DNA from: Lactarius indigo
Lineage: Eukaryota; Basidiomycota; Agaricomycetes; Russulales; Russulaceae
DNA: 64,000 nt
NCBI GenBank assembly: GCA_025766275.1
Contig: JAFKAC010000017.1
Location: 434,001 to 498,000 of the forward strand
Direction of reading: 5' to 3'
Numbering within the stretch: the first letter of the stretch is position 1; every line of letters begins with the position of its first letter. A program made the translations under genes and the position numbers. A model generated the notes under the pieces. It did no database searches. It was not told the DNA's origin and was given only the letters and a program-made list of their open reading frames with translations. Below, piece after piece: positions 1-9,290 of this stretch.

Positions 1-408
1 CACTTGATCTTGCTAGTGCACAGAGTATAACAGGTGTGACGCGTTGATATAGTTCAACTGCAAAGACTTCGAAGTGTCCTGGTTAGGGACTGAGATAGGG
101 GATGCACAAGAAGAGAGGGATAAGGCGAGGTCACACCAAAGTACGAAGGCAAGGTTGCTAGATTGCAAACGAAGCCAAGTCTGGCTTCCTACGGTCTATG
201 GTACAGGTTTATATAGGACGAGGTTCCAAACAACATGAACACAAGTCCACACAGCATCAAAGAGACTAAACGGAGTAAACAGAAGTTCGGATCAAAGAAA
301 CAGCGCTACTAATCGCAATAGCTCCTTTGGTAACAAGGTATAGTACAGAAGGGGAAAGGCAAGGTGGAAACATACTGTGATTGAGGTCCGAAGCGTCGGA
401 TCATAACA
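1..408 (-). repeat. 3' LTR of A1, truncated by window start
   Basis: Matches 7368-7775 base for base and ends with CA at 408. In the element's orientation this is the downstream LTR. Confidence 0.95.
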
Positions 409-421
409 TGAGCCCCTCTCT
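409..421 (-). promoter_or_regulatory. Polypurine tract of A1
   Basis: The complement reads AGAGAGGGGCTCA directly next to the LTR. This is the expected position and composition for the plus-strand DNA primer of an LTR element. Confidence 0.7.
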
Positions 422-434
422 AAGTCAACTCTCC

Positions 435-3400
435 CTAGAGTGCTTCGAAGTCCATCAGGTCATAGACATCGTTGTCTACATCGTTGGAGGGGGTGTTTTC
501 GCGAGGGAGGGGGCAGCGATGTTGGCGAAGGAAGTTGAAGGGGCCATAGGTCCCGCACTTGCGACAGCTTTCATACTTGGGGCACTTGATTTCTTCGTGG
601 CTGTTGCTGGTAAAACACTTGCCACACCACTGAGTGCGTTCTTCTGGGGCTGGCCAGAGACACTGGTAGGGGAAGTGGTCAGTGCTAGAACACCTCCAGC
701 AGAACTTCTGTTTTTGGGGGCACGCGAAGGAGAGGTGGTCTTCAGACTGGCACCTGTAGCAAAGTCGAATGGTGCCAGTCTCCTTCTTGTTGGTTCTGCG
801 CCTGCGTCTCTTCTTCCTTTCTGCAGAGGGGCTAGGTCCTTCTGGTTCGTCGTGGAGTCGTGGCATGGAGTGGTAACGAGGTGGAGCAGGGGCAGGAATG
901 GGGTGGACTCCAAAGGGGTGAGTTTCTTCCTCCAGAGGAGGGGGGTGTAGTGCGAGCCATCGGTCTGCAATCCGGACATAGGCCTTGTGTTCTTGTAACC
1001 TTCTCCGGGTGCTGGTTAGTTGCATATCCATGTTGAGGAGGTGCCTTTTGAGGGGCTCCATCGTCTTGTACAGGCCTTCAATCTCCTTTCGGAGGGCCTT
1101 CTGGTTTCGCAAGAGTCGACGAGTCCTGGAGATTTCTGCTGTGAGGCGGTCATCTTTCAGGTCTTCTAGGACTTCGTCAACTTGTCTGGCTGTGGGGGAA
1201 GCTTCATCTAAGTTCTGCATCTGAGCTGGGGTGATGGTGGGAGCTGGGTTGTGGGGGTCGTCGTCTCTGGGGAGGAGGTACAGGGGGAGGCCATAGTGAG
1301 GGAGGTTCTTGCCCATGGTGCCAATGACATCTTCTTTGTTTTCACTGATCTTGATCCATTTGGCATCCTTTCGGATGTACGAGGTTGGGTCAGCGTCGTC
1401 AGGGATGAGGAAGTGGACATAGCGGCTGCTCCAGGGGTCATTAAGGAAGAAGGGATAGCCAGGGTCGTCGTCTTCTTCAGCAGTGATGTGCATCCTTTCA
1501 TAGTTAATGGGGAGTGCGTCCATGATTGGGTCGTTGACTATTTCGCTGAGACGGGCCATGGTTACTCTAGGATCAGGGGGGGAGGTGGTAGGTCGGTGTA
1601 TCTCGGGAGTAGGGGGAGCTGTGTGTCCAGGAGGGGGAACGCGAAGGGCTATTCCTCCTCCTTCTGTTTCTATGACGCTGGGCATGGTGGGATCGATGGG
1701 TTGTGGTTCCTGGATGAGTGCAGGCAAGGAGGGGGGTCGTGCTGGGAAGGGAGAATAGCCAGAGGAGGGTGTGACAGAGGGTGTTTCGTCAAAGGAGCCT
1801 CTTTCCATGGCACGAGCAACAAGACGTTCTACAGAGGAGGAGCGAGAGGGCATGGTGAAGCTAGTGGGGAAGGTGGTTGCTGTTCGTACTGTTACTTCCT
1901 TTCGTTTTAACCATTGCTTTGCTCCTTCGCTTCTGGGGTTGCTTTCAAAGTGTTCCTGGATAAGTTCTGGGGCGTTGAGGTTCTTTTCTGGTTCCCAACT
2001 GTTGTGTGCATCGGAGTATCCCTTCCACTTGATTAGGAACTGTAACTGGTTCCTGTGGCGTCTTGTTTCTAGTATTTTCTCGACTTCCCACTCCTGTTCT
2101 CCATCTACTAGATCTGGGAGTGGTTCCGTAAAGTTCTTTCCATGTATGGAGGTTTCTTTGTATGGCATCAGGAGGGACGCATGGAATACTGGGTGGATCC
2201 GCCACTGATGGGGAAGTTTCAGGGCATATGTGGTGGCGGAGATCTTCTTTGTGACCCTGAAGGGTCCATATCTTTTCAGGGCTAACTTGAAACTAGGGTG
2301 CGTTGTTTTCAAGTTCCTGGCATCCAGCCACACACTATCTCCTTCTGTGTGTTGTTCAAAGCGAGAGGATCCTTTGTAGAGTGACTGTGCATGGGTAATT
2401 GCTGCTTGGGCAGTCCTTCTGGCTTCCTGGATTCGCTCCAATCTTTCTTGTGTTCCTGGTACTGTGGTCGTTCTTTCTGGTTGGTGTACTCTTGGGATGT
2501 ATCCAAGGATTAATTCGTAGGGTGCCTTTTTAGTGGTTGCGCTTGGCCAGGAGTTGTGGGTGTACTGTGCCAGTGGTAGTAGCTCCGTCCAATTGTCTTG
2601 TTGATGGTTTATGAACATTCGGAGGTACTGCTCTAACCACTGGTTCGTTCGCTCTGATTGTCCATCTGTTTGTGGGTGGTATGCTGTGCTGATGTTTTGT
2701 TCTATGTCAAGCACTCTGCACAGTTCTTTGATGAACTTCGCTGTGAATCTGGGGTCTCTGTCGGAGATGACCCTTCTTGGTAGTCCATAGTGTGGCAGGA
2801 CAGTTTTGGCATAGAGTTTTGCCACTCCTTCTGCGTCTATTGTCTCGCTGCATGGGATAAAGAAGGCTGCTTTGGAACAGTCATGATCCGTGATGGTGAG
2901 AATTGTGTCATTGTCTTCTGATTGGGGTAGCTTTGTGATGAAGTCTAGAGCGATGGTTTCAAAAGGGAGTGCTTCTGGGTTAGTCTTGATGGGGAATATC
3001 GGTGGTTTCGGGTTCCCAGGGAAGTTCTTGTTTGATTGGCATGTGGCACAGCCCTTTACATATGCGGATATGTCGTCTTTCATGTTTGGCCACCAAAAGT
3101 CTTGTGACACTAGCCACAAGGTCTTTGTTATTCCGGGGTGTCCAGCTGTTTTTGTGTCGTGAAACAGGGAAATTACCCCCCTCTTTAGCGGTGTGTTGTC
3201 CACAACCACCAGTTTGTCACCTCTCCACCAGTGTTTGCCTTGTTTTATTAGGTGGAAGGGGGCGGCCCACTCGTCCAGAGTGTCTTGGTGGTCTAATTGG
3301 TGTGCCATGACTCGGTCATCTATCCTTATGGAGAGAGCGGAGTTTGCGAAGATGGTTGGGGTCAGGACCACTACATCAGTGTTATCCCCTGCTCCGGTGT

Positions 3401-5315
3401 CGTGGTCAGGGCGTCTTGACAGGGCATCAGCATGGTTTTGGGGTCCGGGTTTGTGGTGAAGTTTGATGTGATAGTCTGCAAGTCTGGGGATGTAACGCGC
3501 CACTCTCCTATTGATTTGTCGAGGGTGGCGATAATATTCTAGGTTTTTGTGGTCTGTAAACACTGTGATTTCGTGGGGGGACCCTAAAAGAAGGTGTCTC
3601 CAGTGTTCCAGTCCTCTGATTACTGCCAGGAGTTCCCTGTCATGGATGTCATAGTTGCACTCCGCTTCTGAAAAGGATTTGGAGAAGTATCCCACAGCTT
3701 GTGGTTTGTTTCGGCTGTCTCTTTGTGTTAAGATTGCCCCTGTGGCGAAAGCAGAGGCATCTACTTCTAGTTCAAAAGGTTTGTCCATATCTGGTTGACA
3801 TAAGATGGGGTCTTTGCACACAAGCGTGATGAGAGCTTCTAAGGCTTCTGCTGCTTCCTTTGTCCATCTGAAGGGTCCTTCTGACGTCTTTATTGTGTCC
3901 GTGATGGGTCTTGCTAAGTGAGCGAAGTTGGGGATGAAGGGTCGCTGATAACTTAGTGTTCCCAACACACTTCTTGCTTGTTTGACTGACTTAATGTCTC
4001 TTGGCCAGTCTTTTAGTCCTTCTACCTTCTTTGGGTCGATTTTGATTTGGGACCCATCGATGACAATGCCTAGGTAGTGGATCTTTCTTTGTTCGAACAC
4101 GCATTTCGACGCTTTGAGGAAATAAGATTCCTTTTCACAGATTTCCAAGAACTCGTGTACAATCTGTCTGTGGCGTTCTGTATCTTCTTCTGTGGCTATC
4201 AGGACATCGTCCATGTACACAAATAGCTCTCTTGGGTATTTGTCCATAAGTGGTCGAAGTATTCTGCTCATGGTTCTTGCAAAGGTGGCTGGTGCATTTG
4301 TGAGGCCGAAGGTCATGACTCGAGGGATGAACAGCCCCCTTGGTGTCTTGAAGGCTGCCTTCCACTGGTCTTCTTCTTTTATGCGGATGTTATGGTACCC
4401 CCATCTGATATCGAACTTTGAAAACAGTGTTTTCCCATTTAAGTTGGTCAGGATGTCAGAGATGAGGGGTAGTGGGTAAGTGTCTTTTATTGTCCAGGTG
4501 TTTAGGGGTCTGTAGTCCAGGATAGGACGCAACCCTCCGTCTGTTTTCTTTCTGAAGAAGAAGGAGGAAGCGTAGGGGGAGCTTCCTTCATAGATGTATC
4601 CTTTTGCTATGTTTTCGTCAAGATATGCCTTCAACTCCTTGTCTTCTTCTGGAGTCAAGGGGTAGATTTTGCAGTTGATCTTGTTGGGTGCATCTGGTCG
4701 CAATGTGATGGGATGGTCTTCTTCTCTTTCTGGGGGAAAGCGCTGTGCTTCTTCATCTGAGAATACCTTGTTGTGGCGCTGGTATTCTTCTGGGATTGCA
4801 GTTTCTTTTACTGGGTCAAAGGTTGTTTTGGTTGCTGCCGCTTTCGCTTCTTGGTGTCGCTTTCTTCGGAAGCGGTACCCTCCTGTCAGGATGGTGATGG
4901 CTTCTCCTTTCAGCTCTTGTTTCTTCCAGTCTATGTCTGGGTTTTCGTGTTCAAACCAGGGGTATCCAAAGATCATTCTGTCTTCTCCTAGGCTGGTTAC
5001 GAAAAACTGGAAAGGAGTTTCTTCTTCTCCTCTTTTTATCCATAGTTGGCATGTTTCTGTCATGGTGCCATCTTTGTTTAGCGATCCATCTACATTTCGG
5101 ACCAATCTGGGTGGTTTCAGAGGAGTGGTTCCTAGTCCAAGTTTTTGGATTAGGTTTCGGTCGATTAGATTGTCTGTTGCACCGCTGTCTAGCAGCACAT
5201 TTATGCGAGCTTCTTTGTAGTAAAGGCGAACGAGGACTTTGATTGTCATAGCACTATCGCGAACACTATACATTGAGTTGGCCTCCCTGTCAGCTCTCAC
5301 AGGTCGGCATCGCAA
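435..5315 (-). CDS. pol: Pol polyprotein of A1 (protease, RT, RNase H, integrase, chromodomain, C-terminal zinc knuckles)
   Basis: An unbroken frame of 1626 codons. Residue numbers count from 5315, where the codon is TTG rather than ATG. The protease DSGA is at 43-46. Reverse transcriptase has D302 and YMDD at 367-370. The RNase H acids are D519, E561, D588 and D630. The integrase zinc residues are H719, H726, C756 and C759, with core D791, D852 and E888. The chromodomain spans about 1075-1125. After it comes an unusual 500-residue extension: a proline-rich part, a probable coiled coil around 1390-1450, and two canonical C-x2-C-x4-H-x4-C knuckles near 1519 and 1539, then a third variant one. 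The frame overlaps gag in the -1 direction, so Pol is made by -1 frameshifting or from the first ATG near residue 15. It looks functional. Confidence 0.93.
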   Translation of the reverse strand: MRCRPVRADREANSMYSVRDSAMTIKVLVRLYYKEARINVLLDSGATDNLIDRNLIQKLGLGTTPLKPPRLVRNVDGSLNKDGTMTETCQLWIKRGEEETPFQFFVTSLGEDRMIFGYPWFEHENPDIDWKKQELKGEAITILTGGYRFRRKRHQEAKAAATKTTFDPVKETAIPEEYQRHNKVFSDEEAQRFPPEREEDHPITLRPDAPNKINCKIYPLTPEEDKELKAYLDENIAKGYIYEGSSPYASSFFFRKKTDGGLRPILDYRPLNTWTIKDTYPLPLISDILTNLNGKTLFSKFDIRWGYHNIRIKEEDQWKAAFKTPRGLFIPRVMTFGLTNAPATFARTMSRILRPLMDKYPRELFVYMDDVLIATEEDTERHRQIVHEFLEICEKESYFLKASKCVFEQRKIHYLGIVIDGSQIKIDPKKVEGLKDWPRDIKSVKQARSVLGTLSYQRPFIPNFAHLARPITDTIKTSEGPFRWTKEAAEALEALITLVCKDPILCQPDMDKPFELEVDASAFATGAILTQRDSRNKPQAVGYFSKSFSEAECNYDIHDRELLAVIRGLEHWRHLLLGSPHEITVFTDHKNLEYYRHPRQINRRVARYIPRLADYHIKLHHKPGPQNHADALSRRPDHDTGAGDNTDVVVLTPTIFANSALSIRIDDRVMAHQLDHQDTLDEWAAPFHLIKQGKHWWRGDKLVVVDNTPLKRGVISLFHDTKTAGHPGITKTLWLVSQDFWWPNMKDDISAYVKGCATCQSNKNFPGNPKPPIFPIKTNPEALPFETIALDFITKLPQSEDNDTILTITDHDCSKAAFFIPCSETIDAEGVAKLYAKTVLPHYGLPRRVISDRDPRFTAKFIKELCRVLDIEQNISTAYHPQTDGQSERTNQWLEQYLRMFINHQQDNWTELLPLAQYTHNSWPSATTKKAPYELILGYIPRVHQPERTTTVPGTQERLERIQEARRTAQAAITHAQSLYKGSSRFEQHTEGDSVWLDARNLKTTHPSFKLALKRYGPFRVTKKISATTYALKLPHQWRIHPVFHASLLMPYKETSIHGKNFTEPLPDLVDGEQEWEVEKILETRRHRNQLQFLIKWKGYSDAHNSWEPEKNLNAPELIQEHFESNPRSEGAKQWLKRKEVTVRTATTFPTSFTMPSRSSSVERLVARAMERGSFDETPSVTPSSGYSPFPARPPSLPALIQEPQPIDPTMPSVIETEGGGIALRVPPPGHTAPPTPEIHRPTTSPPDPRVTMARLSEIVNDPIMDALPINYERMHITAEEDDDPGYPFFLNDPWSSRYVHFLIPDDADPTSYIRKDAKWIKISENKEDVIGTMGKNLPHYGLPLYLLPRDDDPHNPAPTITPAQMQNLDEASPTARQVDEVLEDLKDDRLTAEISRTRRLLRNQKALRKEIEGLYKTMEPLKRHLLNMDMQLTSTRRRLQEHKAYVRIADRWLALHPPPLEEETHPFGVHPIPAPAPPRYHSMPRLHDEPEGPSPSAERKKRRRRRTNKKETGTIRLCYRCQSEDHLSFACPQKQKFCWRCSSTDHFPYQCLWPAPEERTQWCGKCFTSNSHEEIKCPKYESCRKCGTYGPFNFLRQHRCPLPRENTPSNDVDNDVYDLMDFEAL

Positions 5316-6988
5316 AAATCCTGATCTAAGGCATAGTAGCGTCTCTTTTCATCCTCAGTCATGCCTTGGACTAGTGCATGGGCTTGTCGGACTTTATCTT
5401 CGGTTGTGGTAGCAGCCACCGATGAGGTGCTTGCTTCTGGGGTGTATGGGGGTGCAGTGTCCGCTTCTTGGGTGTCTGTGGCTCTGGCTTTGGTTTGGTT
5501 GGTGGTGTTTTGTCGTTGACAGTTCCTTGCCATATGTCCTTGCTGTCTACATTTGAAGCAGCGTCCTTCTTTCATGAGGGCTTTCTTTTCTTCTTCAGTA
5601 AGTTTCTTAAAGGGGGTGGAGGTGGTGGCATCTACATCCATCGCGTTTGGGTCTCGCTTTGGTCGTCCTTGGTGGACATTCTGGGTTGGTCCTGGGTTTC
5701 TATTCCCTGGTCTGGCTTTTAGCAGCTTCCAGCGTTGGTGTTCTGCTCTGGCAGCGGTTTGCCACTCGTCCATGGTGTTTGGGATGGTGGTTCGCATAAG
5801 GCAAGCACGATACAGTCCTGTGGGTAGTCCTCTTTTAAAGAATTCCACCGTTCCAGGGGCATCTCTTGCCCATCCTGCTATTCCTGCAAGGTGTTCGAAG
5901 TCGAGGATGTAACTGTCCAGCGCTCCACCTTGCATCGTTAGACTGATGAGCTTCTGGTAGGCTCTTTCTTTGTTTAGAGTGTCGGTCCAGTCTCTGTCGA
6001 AGGTGTCGAGAAAACCGTCCCAAAGATCTTTGCTGTTTTTGGTGAGGGCTTTGGTGGGGTCTGCTAGTGCCGCTTCCATGTCATCTTCGGTTTGGTTGAC
6101 CCACAGCTGTACACCAGGTCCTTTGAACATTGTAAGGGCGAATAGTACTCGTGCATAAGGTTCTTTGATGAGTTCATTCTCGCTATTTAACTTGATGTAT
6201 CGTAGTAGTTCTCTTTTGAACTGACCACTCTCTGTTCTGTCTCCGGTGAACGGAGTAGGAGGTGCTCCTTTGAGTCCTCCTGAGCTCGTTGTTGGTGTTC
6301 CTCCTGTTCCGGTGCTTGAGCCGGTACCTGTGCCAGTGCCTGTGGCGTTTATGGCTGACATGATGGGTGTTGGCTGTGGTGTGATGGGGATCTGGGGTGG
6401 TTCGACTGGGGAGGGCAATCTGATTGGTGGTAGTGGGGCTGGGAATCCTTCTTCCGCTGGGGATGGTTCTATCCAGATGGGGATAGTGGGGCTGGCTTGT
6501 GATGAAGCTTGTGTGGGTACTGTGATGTCTAGGCGGTGTTCTGAGGAATGGGATAGTTCTGAGTGTGATTCCGCTTCGTCTGAGCTGGGTTCTTCTTCTG
6601 ATGAGTCTTGTTGTAGTCCGTATGTTCCCCTAGTGTTTCTTGGTGCTGAGGATGATTGTTGGGTGGGCGTTTCTGGGTTTTGTTCGTCTTCTTCGTTCCA
6701 CCAGCCTAGTCCTTCAGCAAATCTGTGTGGTGTGATGTTTATGGCTCTGGTGTGGTATGTATTCTGAAAGTATCGGAGGATGTACCAGTTGTTGTTGATG
6801 AATTCCACTGGTCTGAGTTCGCCTTTGATGAGGCACTTGTAACAAGGTGGTCTGCCTGATGTTGTGGCCCAGCGAGCTCCTTTCCCTAGTTGACTGCTTT
6901 TAACGTGGTGTGGGAGGTCGTCTTGTGTTCTGGTTGTGACTGGGGTCCAATCGTTGTTTGATTCAAAGGTGACACTGATGCTAGCCAC
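5297..6988 (-). CDS. gag: Gag polyprotein of A1
   Basis: Structural protein of about 560 residues. The N-terminal part has a conserved block around PCYKC that is also seen in A2. The middle is acidic and serine-rich with a Gly-Thr repeat; the capsid-like part follows, and the C-terminal nucleocapsid knuckle CFKCRQQGHMARNC is at 477-490. The upstream limit is a GTG at 6988. I see no ATG between the predicted transcript start and this frame, so the true start is unresolved (non-ATG start or a spliced leader). Compared with A2, A1 has 40 extra nt just upstream (about 6975-7014), which changes the frame joining the leader to gag. Confidence 0.85.
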   Translation of the reverse strand: MASISVTFESNNDWTPVTTRTQDDLPHHVKSSQLGKGARWATTSGRPPCYKCLIKGELRPVEFINNNWYILRYFQNTYHTRAINITPHRFAEGLGWWNEEDEQNPETPTQQSSSAPRNTRGTYGLQQDSSEEEPSSDEAESHSELSHSSEHRLDITVPTQASSQASPTIPIWIEPSPAEEGFPAPLPPIRLPSPVEPPQIPITPQPTPIMSAINATGTGTGTGSSTGTGGTPTTSSGGLKGAPPTPFTGDRTESGQFKRELLRYIKLNSENELIKEPYARVLFALTMFKGPGVQLWVNQTEDDMEAALADPTKALTKNSKDLWDGFLDTFDRDWTDTLNKERAYQKLISLTMQGGALDSYILDFEHLAGIAGWARDAPGTVEFFKRGLPTGLYRACLMRTTIPNTMDEWQTAARAEHQRWKLLKARPGNRNPGPTQNVHQGRPKRDPNAMDVDATTSTPFKKLTEEEKKALMKEGRCFKCRQQGHMARNCQRQNTTNQTKARATDTQEADTAPPYTPEASTSSVAATTTEDKVRQAHALVQGMTEDEKRRYYALDQDFCDADL

Positions 6989-7184
6989 GATTGTGGTCTG
7001 TCTTGGGTGCTGATTTGTGTAAGGGGATGGCTGAAGCGGCCTCTTGTGTCAAGGAGGATCCGTCGCCCGGCTATGCCGTCGTTTCTGGGTTCTGTGGAGT
7101 GTCTGGTTGTTGGCTGATGCGTCCTCTTGGATCGTCGCCCACTCTGCTGTGTGGCAGTAGTGTCTTGGGTGTGTTGGGAGTTGT

Positions 7185-7195
7185 AGACTTGGCTT
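7185..7195 (-). promoter_or_regulatory. Primer-binding site of A1, self-priming type
   Basis: In element orientation it reads AAGCCAAGTCT, one base inside the 5' LTR. It does not start with TGG as tRNA-primed sites do. It is exactly complementary over 11 nt to AGACTTGGCTT in the LTR (plus 7539-7549), which begins 33 nt after the TATA box. Confidence 0.8.
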
Positions 7196-7196
7196 A

Positions 7197-7775
7197 TGTT
7201 ACGCCCTAGCAGGGGCGTGGGTTCTAAAGGTTCTAAATCACACAAGTATCAAGCGAAGACCTCTGTTGTCTTATTGCTATGAAATACAAGTGATAAAAGT
7301 GTGGCACAAAGTGCAGCACTACTCTGTAATGTAGGACTCCTCGTCCGAAGTGTCTAACACTTCTCTACACTTGATCTTGCTAGTGCACAGAGTATAACAG
7401 GTGTGACGCGTTGATATAGTTCAACTGCAAAGACTTCGAAGTGTCCTGGTTAGGGACTGAGATAGGGGATGCACAAGAAGAGAGGGATAAGGCGAGGTCA
7501 CACCAAAGTACGAAGGCAAGGTTGCTAGATTGCAAACGAAGCCAAGTCTGGCTTCCTACGGTCTATGGTACAGGTTTATATAGGACGAGGTTCCAAACAA
7601 CATGAACACAAGTCCACACAGCATCAAAGAGACTAAACGGAGTAAACAGAAGTTCGGATCAAAGAAACAGCGCTACTAATCGCAATAGCTCCTTTGGTAA
7701 CAAGGTATAGTACAGAAGGGGAAAGGCAAGGTGGAAACATACTGTGATTGAGGTCCGAAGCGTCGGATCATAACA
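7197..7775 (-). repeat. 5' LTR of A1 (579 bp)
   Basis: Begins TGTTACG and ends TAACA. The TATA box (TATATAAACC on the minus strand, from 7582) is 33 nt upstream of the predicted transcript start at 7549. Confidence 0.95.
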
Positions 7776-7941
7776 GGTACTGTGATGTCTAAGCGGTGTT
7801 CTGAGGAGTGGGATGGTTCTGAGTGTGATTCCACTTCGTCTGAGCTGGGCTCTTCTTCTGATGAGTCTTGTTGTAGTCCGTATGTTCCCCTAGTGTTTCT
7901 TGGTGCTGAGGATGATTGTTGTGTGGGTGTTTCTGGGTTCT
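7776..7941 (-). pseudogene. Gag fragment of A2 (left part)
   Basis: Matches A1 gag near 6515-6680 in the acidic serine-rich segment. It is cut on the left by A1 and on the right by element B. Confidence 0.85.
7937..7941. other. Left target-site duplication of B (GTTCT)
   Basis: Identical to 15148-15152. Removing B plus one copy restores the sequence homologous to A1 near 6675. Confidence 0.92.
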
Positions 7942-8379
7942 TGTTACGGTTCCGAGGGACCGTACGTTTAACAAGTCACGCGGAGCTGTGCTCAACGCAG
8001 TCGGGAGAGTCGAGACTTGTGTTTCGAAACACAAGTCGAGTTTCGGGGATACCTTGGCTCAACTCGAAGAGTATCGCAAGGGAGAGGGGAGTTCACGCAG
8101 GGTTTTCAGAAGACAAGACAAGTGGGTTCGGATTCGAGAACTAAGAGTAGACAAGTAATCTACTTGCTACTCTACTACCTTTATACTCGTACATGACTGG
8201 GGTTTTCGGGGACCGTTTTCTACAAGCCATGTCACCTATCGATTGCTACGTGGACAATTCGTGATACTAGCACCATAAGGCGTGCTTAAGACGAAACCAG
8301 ACTTCTGCAAAACTTACGAGGTCCGAAGCTTGAACGCGCTTTGTGTGACGTGACGTCACAATGTCACGTGACCGTGACA
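7942..8379 (-). repeat. 3' LTR of B
   Basis: 438 bp, pairs with 14710-15147. Confidence 0.95.
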
Positions 8380-8395
8380 TAACCCCCCTACTAGG
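8380..8395 (-). promoter_or_regulatory. Polypurine tract of B
   Basis: The complement contains AGTAGGGGGGTTA directly beside the LTR. Confidence 0.7.
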
Positions 8396-9290
8396 CCGAG
8401 TCGTCTCGACTCGTGCGGCCGGTTGCGTGAGTAAAATCGTAATCGTGTCGAAAAATGTAATGTTCGGGTCGGCGGTACGGGTCGCCGTGTCGTTGTGCGT
8501 GAAGACGTGCGGTGGCTTGAGTGGCGCGTTCGCGGTCGATGGCTCGTCCGAGGACTGCGAGCCATGCGCAGTACGTATTGGCGTGCGCGGTGGTGGTTGA
8601 AACGTGACAGACGCGTCGGTCGGCGCATTTGGCGTGCGGCGTACGGCATTCGAACGTCAGGTGGTCAGCGCTGTCACACCACGTACAGACTGGTAGTCCC
8701 ATGCGGCTGTAGACCGATGTGCGACGTTCTTCGTTCTGGTCGCGTGTTGTATCGCGACTCGTGATCGTGGTTGTTGGGTCGCTGACCTCACCGGCTTCGA
8801 CTTCATGTAGTTCGGGTGAAACCGACCGCTGCGGTTCCTCGTGCAACTGCGGGTAAGTGAGGCGTCGGGGGTGTGCTACCACGGCTTCGGCAAAGGTACG
8901 GGGTAGGATGCGAGGGGGAATCGGAAGGACCTGTTCGGCCATGATAACGGCGCGATGGTGTCGAAGGCGTGGGTCGGAGATGCCATCGTGAGTGAACACG
9001 CTGGCGAGGGCTGTCAGCATGGGTTTGGGAAGATAAGGCGTCAATCGTGTTACCGCACGGGCGTCGAGGATATGGTTGTCGATGGCAGCTGCATTGTTAG
9101 CCCAGTCTACCATGCTGTGCTCAGCTTCCCTCAGACGCAGCGTGAGTAGCTGTTGCTGCTGTACGGATTCTCTAAGTCGGTGAACGTCCGCGCTTAGTCC
9201 GGGGTCGGCGAGTCGTCCTAATGCTTTATCGATGTCGACGCGAGCCGGGTGATCGGGGCGGAAGATGTCGATGAATTCCTTTTCTAGAAT
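8391..9290 (-). pseudogene. Detached C-terminal extension of B Pol, with CCHC knuckle
   Basis: Lies downstream of the pol stop and in the same reading frame, so it was probably the end of Pol. Only a TGA at 9291-9293 separates them; an ATG at 9113 opens a 240-codon frame. A glutamine/leucine-rich, coiled-coil-like segment precedes it. The knuckle CTWCDSADHLTFEC (C-x2-C-x4-H-x4-C) matches those at the end of A1 Pol, supporting a shared architecture. Confidence 0.7.

Larger units (their letters stand above)
1..7775 (-). mobile_element. Ty3/Gypsy chromodomain LTR retrotransposon A1 (young, nearly complete)
   Basis: A minus-strand element with order LTR - PPT - pol - gag - PBS - LTR read along the plus strand. 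The window starts inside its 3' LTR, so about 171 bp of that LTR lie outside. The 408 bp that can be compared between the two LTRs are identical, so the insertion is recent. It has long gag and pol frames without internal stops. It sits inside an older copy of the same family (A2): the sequence right of 7775 matches A1's own gag region near 6515. The expected right target duplication is GGTAC at 7776-7780; its partner is outside the window. Confidence 0.93.

Noticed and set aside
7185..7196. tRNA-primed binding site for the Ty3 elements
   Set aside because: No TGG start, and an exact 11 nt match to the LTR start fits self-priming better.
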